The notes: a model not told the origin generated them from the sequence alone. A DNA stretch of 64,000 bases from Heterocephalus glaber (GCF_000247695.1 NW_004624843.1:5844977-5908976); one strand, 5' to 3'. Positions 43,768 through 56,154 are shown, counted from the first letter of the stretch. Program-made: numbers and translations.

Positions 43768-44850
43768 CATGGTCATTTTTTTTTTTTTTGGTACCAGGGA
43801 TTGAACTTGGGACCTTGCTCTTGTAAAGGCAGGAGGTGGAACCACTAAGCTAAATCCCCTGAGATCCTAATTCTTTTTTTTTTTGTACCGAGGATTGAAC
43901 TTAGGACCTTGTGTTTGCAAGGCAGGCACAAGAGCAAAATCCCCAGCTCAGCTGGATTTTTAATTCTACTGTCATGTGATGATTCTTGCTTCCTTTTCAA
44001 ATGTTGTCTTGTATCTTAGCTTGTTTTTTTTTAACTTGTTTTTTAATTTCATCCTGTTCTCATTTTGGTGCTTCATTTCCTTTAAAAATGTCTAATTTTG
44101 GGGCCAGGGATTTAGCTCAGTGGTTCCAGCGCCTGCCTTGCAAGCGTGAGGTCCCAAGTTCGATCCCCGGTACAAAAAAAAAATGTGCAATTTTAATTTT
44201 TTAAATGCAGTATCTTCCTAGATGTACATACAGAATTATTTCAGACTTATGCATGTTCTTTATGGTTTTTATATCTGTGTGTGTGGGGGGTTACAGGTGA
44301 TCAAACCCAGGGGTCTCTACCAGCAAGTCACTTCCCAGTCCTTTTAAGATTTATTTTTAGGGGCCAGGGATTTAGCTCAGTGGTTCCAGCACCTGCTGTG
44401 CAAGCACAAGGTCCTGAGTTTGATCCCCAGTACCAAAANNNNNNNNNNNNNNNNNNNNNNNNNNNNNNNNNNNNNNNNNNNNNNNNNNNNNNNNNNNNNN
44501 NNNNNNNNNNNNNNNNNNNNNNNNNNNNNNNNNNNNNNTATTTATGTTTTGGTACCGGGTATGAAACTCAGGACCTTGCACTTTCAAGGCAGGCACGGCA
44601 CCACTGAACTAAATCCCCGGCTCCTTTTAAGATTTATTTTGAGGGCTGGGGATTTAGCTCAGTGGTTCCACCACCTGCCTCGAAAGCTAAGGACCCGAGT
44701 TTGATCCCCAGTACCAAAAAGAAAAAAAAAAGATTTATTTTGAGAATATTGAAACAGAGTCTTGCTCAGTTGCCCAGGCTGTCCTCAGACTTGGAACCCT
44801 CCTGGCTAAGGCTGCCAAGTTGCTGGGATTACGGGTGCCATGTTTTTCTC
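43768..44850. mobile_element. ID-like cluster around assembly gap
   Basis: Antisense ID-like pair (43,768-43,860; 43,873-43,950), sense ID-like (44,098-44,182), old antisense ID (44,283-44,345), sense ID-like (44,358 to the gap), antisense ID-like (44,539-44,624), sense ID-like (44,644-44,730), antisense B1-like (44,740-44,850). The phrase ttttaagatttatttt recurs before and after the gap copies, and a shortened agatttatttt follows the last ID. Confidence 0.8.
44439..44538. other. Assembly gap (100 N)
   Basis: Round size of 100 suggests a placeholder. It falls between a sense and an antisense ID-like copy, i.e. in the loop of an inverted pair. Confidence 0.95.
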
Positions 44851-45388
44851 TGAACCCACCTTCATGTTTTGATTGATTGGTCCTTGTAGTGCTTACCAGC
44901 CTGGGTCTGCACTCTCAGGCGCTGTGTGTGTGGCTGGTGGAGGAACTCCAAATGCCCTCGGGATTAGCCCTCCCTTTGCCTGCCTGGTGCCTAAGTGGTG
45001 GGTGGACTGTGGTCCAGTTTTCTGTGTCCTGTGTAGGCCGTGTGTCCCTGAGTAGAGAGTGTTTCGAGGTCACCTCTGGCTGTCTGTCCGCTGCGTCTGA
45101 GGGTGGAGGATGTCTGGGTTATGGCCATGTTGGTGTCTGTCCCCTGCTTCCAGTTCAGGCTCAGGGATCATCCCCTGTTGAACAGTGCTGTGTAGGTGTG
45201 GAAAGATGGGCGAGGCCTCTGACTTTCTTTCCCTTTCTTTTTTCCTCACTTTTCCACCATGCTGTCCGTCTTCTCCCTCTTCCAGCACCCAGCCGTGTGA
45301 GCCTGCATTCTGTCCCCATGGATTTGCCTGCCATGACATTTCATGGGAGTGGAGTTGTTCAATACCTGGCTTTTGTGCCTGGCATTGT

Positions 45389-45560
45389 TTTTTTTTTTCT
45401 TTTTGTTACCAGGATCGAACTCAGAACCTTGCACTTGCAAGGCAGGTGGCGACACCACTGAACTAAGCTAAATTTCTATTTTTTTGGTACCAGGGATTGA
45501 ACTCGGGACCTTGCACTTGCGAGGCAGGTGCTGCAACCACTGAGCTAAATCCCTGGCCCT
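45389..45560 (-). mobile_element. Two tandem ID-like SINEs
   Basis: Antisense copies at 45,389-45,470 and 45,480-45,560, the second in the T-rich head of the first. Confidence 0.85.
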
Positions 45561-45949
45561 TAATAGAACTGTTCTTACACATGGTCAGTACTATCTTTTT
45601 ATAGGCCTCTTCTCCTTTCACATTTGAAAGTAGAGACTTGATTCATTTCTTCCTGCAGTTCGGTAAAATTTGAAACAGCGCTCGTCTCAGGAGACCAGGC
45701 TTGTTCCCTGGGGCGCATTTGCACCTTGGCAAAGGGTCACTCTAGGGCTCAGGTTGGTTGAGGGGAGGCTGGGAAGAGTTCTTTGTCTCTGTGTGGCTTC
45801 TCGAGTAAAGCCCAGGCTTGGCAAGACTGAGGTGCGTGTCTGATCGTCTGCACATTTTCTTACCTGTTTGTTAGTCAAGATTGCTTAAGCATATTTTTTA
45901 TATCTAAACTAGTATTTTGTATGAGCTGGAATTTTGCTGTTTATAGAAA

Positions 45950-46500
45950 CCCTCTGGTGTGTGAATAACTTTAACAAAGTGCATATTCTTGACCCCAAAT
46001 TCCGCTGGTGGGACCCTGTCCTCAGGAAACAATATTAAATATGAAAAAAGGATCGCAGCATGGGCAAAGCCCTGGGTTCCTTTCCAGCACCAACAAAACA
46101 AAATCAAAGTTGCAAACAACTCAGGGTAGGGAAACTACTCTTACCACTGATTGACCTTGTGCTGACCCTGTGCTGACCCTGACAGCCGATTTCACCTTTG
46201 CTGCTGTGTGAAGGGTGCCCCGGGGAGGCCGAGGCCCAGGGCCCCAGCTCACTGATTGGTGCAGCCTGCTGGCCAGGTGAATGAGGAAGGCAGGAGGCAT
46301 ACAGTGCTTCCTGCGCTGGGGAAACGGAGAGGCCCAACTGTGTTTACAGAGCGCATTTCAGCTGTGTGCAAAACACGAGGGGAGGAGGGCTGGCAGGAAG
46401 TTTCCAAAATGCAACTGGGGATCATGCTGGGGAGTGGGTTTGGATTGTTTTTATTTTACATCTGCTTTCCTACATTTTCTAAAATGAGCATTTTGTTTAT
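45950..46500 (+). mobile_element. Old L1M 3'-end-like stretch
   Basis: Weak resemblance: gaaacaatattaaatatg at the start and ttttattttacatctgctttcc, tttctaaaatgagcatt at the end, as in L1M 3' UTRs. The middle is not assignable. Confidence 0.4.
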
Positions 46501-46787
46501 TCTGAGGAGAATGCACCCACAAGCACAGGTTCCCTCCTGCACTGAGGGCCCCAGGGGTGCGAACACCAGCGGAAGGTGGGGAGCCTGCCTCAGCCTCCTC
46601 TGGAGCTTCCCAAATGGCCAAAGCGAACAGAGCTGTTAGGTCCAAACAGATTGAATGTAAAGAGCCAAATGTAAGAAAGGGCAGGACTTGCAAAAACGTA
46701 GGGTTTACATTTCACAATGTCCTAATAAATGTCTACATTGTGTGGAACAACTTAGTTATGTTGCCCTTTTTTAAAACTTCTAACTCC

Positions 46788-47224
46788 TGGGGCTGGGGAT
46801 TTAGCTCAGTGGTGTCACTGCCTGCCTCAGAAGTGCAAGGTCCCAAGTTTGATCCCCGGTACAAAAAAAAAAAAAAATTCTAACTCCTCTCTGGAAAATA
46901 AGTCTAAACTTATCTGAGCAGAGTTATTTTAGCAGATGTTCAAACCATTTGGTCTGTTAACACTGTCAGTTTTCTGTTCGTTCATAACTGTGCCAGCATC
47001 CTTCAGCATCTGAGGAAGTTAAATAGAATAGGGTAGAGAAATCAAACACAAAGCAAAGACCTAATCACGTGTGTAGTTTGGGCCAGGCGTGGTGGTGCAT
47101 GCCTGTAATCTCAGCACTCAGGAGGGTGAGGCAGGAGGATCACCATGAGTTCCCGGCTAGCCTGTGCTACATAGTGAGTTCAAGCCCAGCTTGAATTCAT
47201 ATTGAGACCCTGTCTCCAAAAAAG
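46788..47224 (+). mobile_element. ID-like and B1-like SINEs
   Basis: Sense ID-like (46,788-46,876) flanked by ttctaactcct; sense B1-like (47,078-47,224). 46,880-47,075 is unique. Confidence 0.85.
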
Positions 47225-50200
47225 TGTAGTTTGGAACGCAGGTTATTAAATCAGGTGTGCAGTGTAGGGCGCCCTCTGCCATATCAGGTGTGACCTGACA
47301 CTGTGGGAGGTGTTGCCTGAGAGGGCTGTGGGAAGTGTTCTCGGGCGCAGACAGGTAGGTGGCCCTGAGCTGGGCTTTATTCCCAGCTAAGGCCTTCCGG
47401 CCCTGGAAGCAGGGTTTGAGTGCTGACTGTTCCTAGGTGGCTTTCTGCCGTGCTGGTGTCTTCAGAGGTGGGATGGAGGCTCAGGCAACTGGTGTGGCTG
47501 CTTCAGGTCCGTGTGTGTCTCCTTGACTTCTCGTGGCATTTAACACGCTTTATGGAAACTTCCAAGCAGACACAATGGAGAGAGAAGTCACTTGGACCAG
47601 GGTGTGTCTGTGTTTCTTCTGTCTCCACCCCCATCTTTTCCTGAGCGTGTTGAAGCAGATTTGGTGGTGCTGGCTACTTTATGAAGTACCCTTCTGCCCA
47701 AGTGCAGCTGCCTGAAAGGTCCAGGGTCCTGTTCCTTTCATCAGCGCGTTCCCAGCAGTGCTTGGCACTCGAGTGTTCGATAAATATTTGCTGAAATGCG
47801 GTGACTTCATTCCTCAGCTCTGGGGGGTGGGTTTTATCCTGCAGGTTTCCCAGCACTGAGCAAGTCCTTCCCACCTCGGTGGACCATGAGCATGGTGTGT
47901 CTTTAGGGTTGTCACTGCTGGTATGTAAATTCACCCCAGGATAAGTAGGATGATAGTTTTGGCTGTAGTTTAATCTGAGTCTATGAAAGCAAATATAATG
48001 AAAAGCAAGTCTTCCTCAAACATAGTTTTTATTTTCATTTGCTAAGAACCATGGAAAGAACTAAAATCTGACAGACCTGGGCTTGAGTCTCACGCCTGTC
48101 CCTTCTCTGCAGATGTCGGTGTGGGTTGTGGTAATTGTTCACAGGTGGTGAGGCTGGCATGAAATGCAGATTCTAACTATGCTGCTGGCTCCCAGTGGGC
48201 TCCCCGCACGTGCTGCCGCTGCCTTTCTTCTCCTTGGCAGGGTCCTGGGTGGTGGGTCCATTGGCTGTGTCTCCCTTGGGAAGGTCCAGTGGGCCCTAGA
48301 TGGTCGCTGTCTGGGCCCTGGGCAGACTCGGGTGGGCTGAGCCTCGGAGGCTGTCCCTGCCGTGCTCCCAGAGGCCTGGCAACTTCCCTGTCTGGCCCCA
48401 GCACCCCGCCCCAGGTGACCATTTAATAATTTTTATCTTGGTTTACTCTTCTGTTGTTTCTTTTTCAACTTTAAGAATGCTCAGCTTTATTCTCTCTTGT
48501 CCCCCATCCACACACACGCCCTCCTCCTATTTATGAGCTGGACCTTTCTTTTCTTTTTTGCCTTGCAGTGCTAGGGATGGAGCCCAGGGCCTCACAGGTG
48601 CCAGGGAAGCAGGGTACCAGGGAGCCACACCCAGCCCTGCATCTTTCTGTTCCACCTGCTGCCATCTGGAGACCATGTCATAGCTTGTAAAGCTGTCTTT
48701 GTCACGCCTTTTGTGGTTATGAGCTACTGTTTTTTTTAATGTGCCAGTGGTTATTCAACCACTTGCCTGTGGGTGGGCGTTTGGGTTATTATCCATGTTT
48801 TGCTGTAGCAGTTAGCAGCAAAGGGCCTAGTGCAAACCTCATTGTGTATTTTGCCAGGGTGTCTTGGGGGCTGGTTCCCTGGTGTGGATTTGCTGAGCTG
48901 AGGGATAAATGTGAGCATGATCTTGTTCTTGTTTTGTTTTTAGGTCTAATTGATGGTAAGGATAGTAGCCTAGTTTTAACTAGTTTTTCTCTTACTGCGA
49001 GCTAGGTTGAGCATCTTTTCCTGTGTTTAAGTGTACTTCTGTTTCTGTGAAACATTTGGTCGTATTTTTCTGTCAGGTTGTTAGTCTGTTCTTAATTTTT
49101 AGAGTTTTTTATTAGAGCTATAAGTCCTTGCTGGTGTTTTGTAAACAGTTCCCAAGGCACTGGGATGGCTGAGTTAAGGAGACCCCTGGGCGCTCAGGGC
49201 CTGGCCTGGCCTGGCTGGGAGGCAGCTTTATTTGTAGTGGAGGCTCCTGTGTGACCTGGGTCCAGAGCTTCATGGTTTTCAGCTGGGAGAAGAGTTACTG
49301 AGGATCCCCAGGCAGAGCACAGTGTATTCAAGGTGTGGTCTGTGACAGAGCTGGTATAAGGGGCCGGGTGTGGGGAGAGGAGCCTGCCAATTGCCATGCT
49401 TACTGTAATCATGGCATAGCTCCTCCTCTGTGTCTGGGTGGGTTCTGAGCCCACCACACAGGGCAGAGGGTGGTGTTTCCGGGACCCCCAACCTCGTCAG
49501 ACTGCAGCTCTTAGGGTCCTGGGCAGGAAGTGGACCCACATTCTAACCTGCGCTCTCAGGTTCCCATGCAGGGGTCTGGGTCTCATTTGGGGAGCTCTTC
49601 CGGAAGCTTGAGGTGGGGATCTGAGCTCACCAGGGCCTGGCAGAATCCTCAGCAGTTAACAAGCAAAATGGATGACACTGCTTTGCCTGCTGGGCCTGGG
49701 AGTGAGGAGGAAAGAGCTGAAGGAGCCCAATTCTTCTGTTAGCTTTGTGACAGGATTAACAGGATTAACACTGACTCAGGAGGACATGCGTGGGATAGGA
49801 CCAGTTCGAGAGAGGGTCAGTGAACACGGTGGTTTGAGGTGAGGACATTTCCAGCATGGAGCCTTTGACCCGGGGACACCAGCACTGAGTACCAGATAGA
49901 GAGTGACCCTTTCAGACAGGATGCAGCGGGCTGCCTGTTGATGGCACCAGGACCCAGGCTTGCTGCCTCCTGGCCTCAGTATGGCTGCTGTAGCACTAGG
50001 CATCGTGACTACATTCAAGGCAGAGAAGAGGAGGAAAGGTGGAGTAGATACACGCATGTTGTCTGATTCCGGTTAAACAGCTTGCCCTCCTCCCACCCCA
50101 GCAGGACTTCTGCCTAGGTCTCTTTGACCTGGACTGAGAAGTTGGGACCGTGATGAAGGGCACCCCACTGAGAATCGAGGTCTTGAGGTGTTGGCAGTAG

Positions 50201-52478
50201 TGCAGGGAGGGGATTAGTTTGGGCATGGGTGTGGCCGTTAGCGGCAGTCACACCGAGGAAGGGAAGTGCCCCCTAGCGGGGGTGTGGCTGTGACTTAGGG
50301 AGGGGAAGGGCAGAAATTCCGGGCAGCTTGTGGGGATCTGGGTGTTATTCTTTTGGGACTTCTTTTCTGGTTCCATGCTGCCTCACATTAGTGGGGACAA
50401 GAATGAGGCACCTTTCCTCGTTTCAATGGAAACTTGTAATCTATCTGGAAAAAAAAAACTCCAAAAAAGAAATAAACGCTTCTATATTGTCTGCTGAAAG
50501 TTTAAAATGTTGCCCTTTGAATGACATCCAGAATCTGCCCAGAGCTCATGTGTGTGTCTGGCACACGAGGGAAGGAGACAGTTGGTGCTCCTCAGACTCT
50601 TCATCTAGCAGTCCCTCCTTGGGGTCTGCATGGCCACCTCTGCCACGTATCAGGCTTCCGGCTGCCAAGGCTTGTTTCCCCAAATTCCTCTTCTGGGATT
50701 TGCTATCAGGAGCAGTTGGGATGCATGCAGACACTTAGCCTGCAGATGTGCACCTGAAGGTGTTTGGGTCAATGTGTGCCATGTGTGCTGTGAGTCCACG
50801 TTTGCAGGAAGTTAAGAAGCGTGTAAGTCCGAAATCCTGTCACCTCTGCTTTTGCCTGTTGCTTCGGGCCATGCCCTGTGTGATTTCTGTGGCTTGGCCC
50901 TCTGTCCACCACTCAGTCTGCTGGGGTGGATGCCCAGTGGCCTCCTGAAGGCCTCACTGGCCGCCTCAATGCTGTGCCTGGCCTCCCCAGTGCCATCTTC
51001 TCAGTGTGCTCCCTCTCCTGGTGTCTGCCACTTTCTTGTCATGGTCCTTTCTTTCTCTCCTCCTCTGTGCCCCTGAGCCAGAGCTGGCAGGGTCCCCAGT
51101 CCTGGTTTCCCTGCCTGCCCCCTTCTCCTTAGGGGACCAGGCAGCTCCTTTGGGGAATGTCCTGCCCCTCAGGCCCTCAGAGTGGTGCCAGCTGCACGCT
51201 GGTCTCCCTGGGCTGTCCTCTGGCTACTGACTCGGCATGTCCTCTCAGTCTGAGCTGGACATGTTGGAGTTGTCTGGGATCTTTGTCCTGTCTCCTCTTT
51301 CTAAAGTAGGCATCTGGGGCACCAGGGTGATTGGGAGCCCTGCGACCCACACGATGGCTGGGCAGTGATCCGAGGCCATTCTTCCTTCCTGCCCTGTGCT
51401 GCTGGCTTCTTTCTTTACCCCGAGGAGCAACAGGGGCCTTGGGAGCCATGGCCACCACAGTCCCTGAGTTCCTGCTGCTCAGATGACTTGTGTCTGCTGA
51501 GACCTGATATTTTTGGCCTTTCCGTGGAGAGGCAGCACTGCATCCCCAAGTGCCACTGTGTGTGCCCATCTGTCCTCCTGTGGTGCAAGCTCCTGTGTCA
51601 GATGCTGGCTTGTGTTTGAAGAGGGGCGGCAGGAAAGAGAGGGAATCCTCACCCTGTGCTGGGGTCCCCACTGACTCCTTTCACGGGACACCTGGCGGAT
51701 TGTGTTTGACAAGGGCTTTGTCTGCTGGTTGAAGCCTCTTGGGGTGGTTTCCAGAGCTGTCTTGGGGAGCGGAGACTGCTGCAGGTCTCTACACCTTGCA
51801 CAGAGGTGCCTTGCCAACTTGGGCCGTGAGCTGTGTGTCTGGTCAGTGGTGGCTGTGGTCCTAGGGACATCTTGGGCTCAGGTTCTCTTCTGCCTTAGGC
51901 CCTGCCTTGGAATTCCTCCCTTGCCTTCTGTTGGAGGAGGGCAGAGCCAGGCTTTCCCACTTACTGGGTCCATCTGACTGCTGGCTGAGCATCTTCTTAG
52001 TGCCCATGTGTGTTGCGGGTTTGTCTCTGACCATCGGGTGGATATGTAGGTGGCTTGAACAGCAGAGTCACCCTTCGGTTTGTGCACAGAACCGAGTGAG
52101 CTTGCAGGCTCTGGACCTGGCTTGTGCCTGGTCCATGATGGGAGAGGTTGCCAGCCCAGCAGCATGTCCTGCGGTGTCTCTTACAGGCTGCCCAGTGCCG
52201 ACACAGCAGATGGTTTCAGGGTGTGATTTTCTTGACCACTTTTAGTTCATCAGGTTTAAAAATATTCTGCTGCCTATCTATAGTATTTGGGAGCAGCAAA
52301 TCAGAAGAAATGCAGTTTCTGAGAAAGCTTCAAAGAAATGGTCTTTATCTTTTCCCCAGCCTTTTCCGCTAAAACCCACCAGAGTCTTTTCTGAGCACGC
52401 TTGTTCTATAAATAGAATAGCAGGTCTCCTTGGGCAGCCCAAGATTGCAGGCTCTCATCCGCTTTCTGAAAGATTGTG
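47225..52478 (+). other. DGKD: DGKD intron 1, long SINE-poor stretch
   Basis: Over 5 kb with almost none of the young SINEs so common elsewhere. Holds an L2/MIR3-like end at 47,700-47,800 (cgataaatatttgctgaaa), a MIR-like piece at about 48,060-48,140, an old antisense ID at 48,545-48,640 and an old antisense L1M-like stretch at 48,650-49,150 (gggcgtttgggttattatcc). 49,200-52,470 is T/G-biased unassigned DNA with no exon I recognise. Confidence 0.5.
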
Positions 52479-52531
52479 GTGTGTGCATGCGTGTGTGTGT
52501 GTGTGTGTGTGCGTGTGTGTGTATGTGTGCA
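52479..52531 (+). repeat. (GT)n, imperfect
   Basis: GT-repeat with GC and AT interruptions, about 160 bp upstream of the candidate alternative DGKD exon. Confidence 0.95.
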
Positions 52532-52687
52532 CATTAGAGTGGAATGTGTTTTAATTTTGCTTTTTCTTTCACATATTAGATGCAAGAAAAAAATACTCTA
52601 GCAACCGTCCTTTAAAGATAACTTCCAACTTCTGTGTGTTTGACTTGTTGGTTTTGTTGTCTTTTCTTTTTCAAAATTTGCATTTAG

Positions 52688-52730
52688 GAAAGAGATGGAA
52701 GCGATTTCTTCCCCTGCAGAGGTAAGGAAG
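52688..52730 (+). CDS. DGKD: Candidate alternative DGKD first coding exon (delta-1 type)
   Basis: ATG at 52,695 opens MEAISSPAEVRK and stops in phase 0 at AAG|gtgagt (52,731), a perfect donor; an earlier donor, GAG|gtaagg at 52,722, is also phase 0 and gives nine residues. DGKD exon 2 begins in phase 0, so either joins cleanly to [13 protein letters not shown] delta-1 is known to start with a few residues (about eight) unlike the 52 of delta-2, from a start well inside intron 1, and this lies 1.8 kb before exon 2. A tract like an acceptor (cttttctttttcaaaatttgcatttag) precedes it, so it may be an internal exon after a non-coding one. I do not recall the delta-1 peptide well enough to confirm; the call is inference. 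Confidence 0.45.
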
Positions 52731-52731
52731 G

Positions 52732-54561
52732 TGAGTGGGCAATGAGGTGCCCACACAGAGGTCCCCCAGAGGGCGGGGCTCAGGCTGTGCCCAGGCATGA
52801 GGGCTGCCGTGGCTGTGTGTAGATGGAAGGATGCCTTGCTCTTTCTGAACAGGACCGGCCTGCAGTGGCCACAGCCTGCTGTGTGTGCCTCTCCCCTGGG
52901 TGATGCTGGGCTCTGCTTCTTTTCTTCCTGGCACTCTCATTATCTGGGAGAGGGCAGGCGAACTCTGCATGTCTTCTCTTGCATCGGGAAGGGCAGCTGG
53001 CTGGCAGGTGCAGAGCACAGACCTCGTCCTAGGGACCTATGGTGACAGGAGCCTGGTGTGGGGGGGTGCTGGCACATGTGTCCACTCTGCCCAGGGAGCC
53101 TGTCCTTCGGTGTGGGACAGGAGACCCCAGGGCCTGTGTGCTGGGCCGTGGGTGCTGCCTGGGCCCCGTGTGTTTGCTCTTGCGTCTGGGCTCGCTGCTG
53201 CCTCCTCGCCTGCTTGCTTGCCCCCAGCCCTGTGGTGAGCAGGCTGGCGGGGTCTGCAGGAGCCAGTGTGCTGCGCCTTTGGGTACGTGGACCTCTGTGT
53301 CTGGTTCACACGAATTTTATCTCAGGAAGTTTTAAGTGGACCCTGAAATTTAAGTACTTTGCACATATATTGTTTTTAAAAGTGACTTAAAGTGCAGGGC
53401 TATTGTAGGACTAGGCAGTTGAACAGCTACTTCTCGGAACCAGTGTGCTTGTCCCTGGACAGGATTTTTATAAATTCTCCCTGTTTTATGCCGAGATCCT
53501 TTGTGCAATAGACTCTGTTGCTAGGTGGGGTATAGGAAGTTGTCAGGAACCTGAGTATAGGAACCTGAGTATAGGAAGGGATAGGAACCTGAGAGCCAGG
53601 TTGTGGTTTTCCTGTGTATTTTATTAGTATTATGTTTTCCTCCTGTGGTGCTGCGATGGGACCTAGCACCTCATACATGCTAGGCAGGTGCCATCCACTG
53701 AGCCATGTCCCTGTCCCTTGTTTGTTGGTTTCGCTGTGTTAATGGCTTCAGGGTATCTCATGATGGAGTAGTTCCTTGGGCGTTTGACTTGCAAGTGGTG
53801 TGCAGGGTCAGTGTCCCCTAGGACACACAGGGGGGGATGCATGAGGGGAGGGCAGCTCCAGAGAAGCTGTGTCCCTGTGTTCTTCTTGTGATTGAGCCAG
53901 GGTGAGTTCTGGATTCCCTGGAGAGGTGAGGACGGTCCCCTGTGTGGTGGGCTCATCAGTGCCAGAGGATGGGATGTGTGTCAGTGGGACCATGGCACTT
54001 CTCTCTTATCGGGCATAAATGTCAGTGCTGGCCTGTGAACCATGGAGACGATGGAGTAAAGCGCAGGCCTGGAGCTACGCTGAACCCTAGAGCAACGGAC
54101 GTAGAAGATTTGGCAACAGGATCCTGAGAAATGGCAGGAGGCCAGAGAACACGGAGACAGGGCCAAGAATAGCTGAAAAATACCAAATGCTAAAGCTGAA
54201 GAATGTGCTGGCTTCTTGTCTCCGTTGTCCTCCCAGCTGCCACTTACTACAGTCCTGCGAGTCTCAGTTTCCCCTCCACTAGTCTGCTGGCATATCCAAG
54301 GCTCACCTAGAGGCTCTGCCACTCTGCCCAGCACAGGTGTGCTGTTACCCTGCAGAGTTGGTGTCCCGCCTCTGCCATCCCCAGTAGCACCCTCGGCCTG
54401 TGCATGGGTCAAGGTCTGGGTGCATGTGAGAACCATTGCCCTGGTAGGCTGCTCGGCCCTTGGAGACACAAGTGTGCCTGGGCCCAGCAGGGCGAGTTTC
54501 AGCCAGTAGGCAAAGGGTGCCTTCAGCACGCATGTTCATCGATATCTTTCTATACTTTCAG
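52732..54561 (+). other. DGKD: DGKD intron 1, 3' end
   Basis: Unique apart from a small tandem repeat at 53,545-53,592 (aggaacctgagtat units) and an old antisense ID at 53,637-53,718. It ends with tttctatactttcag before exon 2. Confidence 0.6.
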
Positions 54562-54672
54562 ACCATCATCAAAGAGGGGATGCTGACCAAACAGAACAAT
54601 TCATTCCAGCGATCAAAAAGGAGATACTTTAAGCTTCGAGGGCGAACGCTATACTACGCCAAAACTGCAAAG
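54562..54672 (+). CDS. DGKD: DGKD exon 2, start of PH domain
   Basis: 111 nt, 37 codons: [20 protein letters not shown], then [17 protein letters not shown]. This is the N-terminal half of the pleckstrin-homology domain (KEG-L-K...RYF-L...LYY pattern) of diacylglycerol kinase delta, a type II DGK that phosphorylates diacylglycerol to phosphatidic acid. The PH domain helps target the enzyme to membranes. Acceptor ctttcag, donor gtgagg, phase 0 at both ends. It is identical as far as I can tell to the mammalian protein. DGK eta is the close paralogue; the exact [24 protein letters not shown] string and the position next to SAG favour DGKD. Confidence 0.95.
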
Positions 54673-56031
54673 GTGAGGCCCGAGAGGGACATCCCAGGGC
54701 CTGTGGTGTGGGGACTGAGTCTCTGAGGGCAGGCAGAGTGAAGGGAGCTCCGAGTCACAGACATTACTTCCAGGTAGTTTTGTAATACTCAGGGTGTCAG
54801 GTCTTATATGTCTCAAGGCCTATTTTACTCTTATAAAGTTTATATTTTTTAAATTTTTCTGTTGTCATTTGTTACCAGTGAGGAAAGCAGAACAGGGTCA
54901 CAGAGTTAACCACAGTTGAATATCTTCCTTTCAGAGAGGTGGGGGTCCAAGGCTTGCGGATCTCTTATTACAAGCTTAAAAGTTTGTTTTGAAGTAAATG
55001 GGGCCTCAGTGTGTAAGCAGAAAGGTGGAGTTTGTTGTTTCAAGGCTTTCCAGCACACAGTCTACTTTCTCAGTGCCGGGTGCAGCGGGAGGGGGGGGCA
55101 TTGCTGCTGCTGCTTCCATGAGCATGGTGCCAGGCATGTCAAAAGTGTGCTGGCCGGGATTCCAAGCATCTGTAGTTTTCTATCAGTTTTGGCGGCAGTA
55201 CTGATATTTTGGTATTGAAAATACAAGGACTAGGAATCATTTACATTTTTGAGACACATCCCTAGAGAGTTTGGCTAAAATTGAAAGGGAAAAAAGCACC
55301 TTGTTTAGAAAGGGGTCTGGCCATAGGTTACTTAAAAGGTTGAACCTCAGAGAAAAAGGATGAATTTCTTCTTTTAGTTACTAGTTTTTCCTTCAGGAGT
55401 TTCGTATAGAGTCATCTTAGAACAGAGAGAATGGTAAGAACAGAGAGGTGGGCACTTGGGAGAAAGAGGAGAAGAGAGTGGGGCTCCCCATGACTAGTCC
55501 CCAAGCCTTGGATGGACCCTGGCTGTCACTCTTCAGGACGAAATTTCTTCTGCTGGGCTCCAAGGTTTTCTGCCCTGCTGTTGAGGGCCTGTCTCTTATT
55601 CTTTGGATAATTTATTTTAACCTCTAAATGTACTGACTTGGGAAACTAAAGCTGCAGGAAGGATGGAGGGTCCTTGGCTGTCTGGGGCTTTCTTTCAGGT
55701 GGACTGCCTGAGGACAAAGTTGTATTTACATGTGAAATATTGGTTTTAAAATAATGTTTGATACAAAAAATAAAAGCAGAAGAGTCAGCATTGGGTTTTA
55801 AATTTTTGTATTTCTTTCCACCAATGCCATCACTAATGAACTCCTGTAGTTAAAGAAATCACACAGTATCCCTGTGAGCCGCAGGTGGGTGGGTGCATCG
55901 ATTTGCCATTGGTTTACTGATCGGAGGCCACGGTCTCAGGGAATCTGAACTTGCCAGGGTGGAGGAGGTGGGCACGCCCGGCGCTTGGGATGCCTGTCTT
56001 GTGTGCCTGAGCCCCATGATTCTCTCTCCAG
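54673..56031 (+). other. DGKD: DGKD intron 2
   Basis: 1.36 kb, free of recognisable SINEs. A G-run and GCT-rich patch lie at about 55,088-55,115. It ends in tctctctccag. Confidence 0.7.
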
Positions 56032-56112
56032 TCCATCATATTTGATGAGGTGGACCTAACAGATGCCAGCGTGGCCGAATCAAGCACCAAAAACGTCAAC
56101 AACAGCTTCACG
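56032..56112 (+). CDS. DGKD: DGKD exon 3, PH domain continued
   Basis: 81 nt, 27 codons in phase 0: [20 protein letters not shown] then NVNNSFT. It continues the PH domain strands up to the NNSFTV strand. Exon 4 (next strands and the C-terminal helix with the conserved Trp) was not found before the window ends, so intron 3 is at least 7.9 kb. Confidence 0.95.
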
Positions 56113-56154
56113 GTAAGAGTTGTACTTCTGACACTTCTTTTTCTCATTCTGCAG

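Noticed and set aside
52688..52730. Cassette exon inserted into the delta-2 transcript
   Set aside because: 34 or 43 nt between phase-0 exons would shift the frame; only use of its own ATG is compatible.
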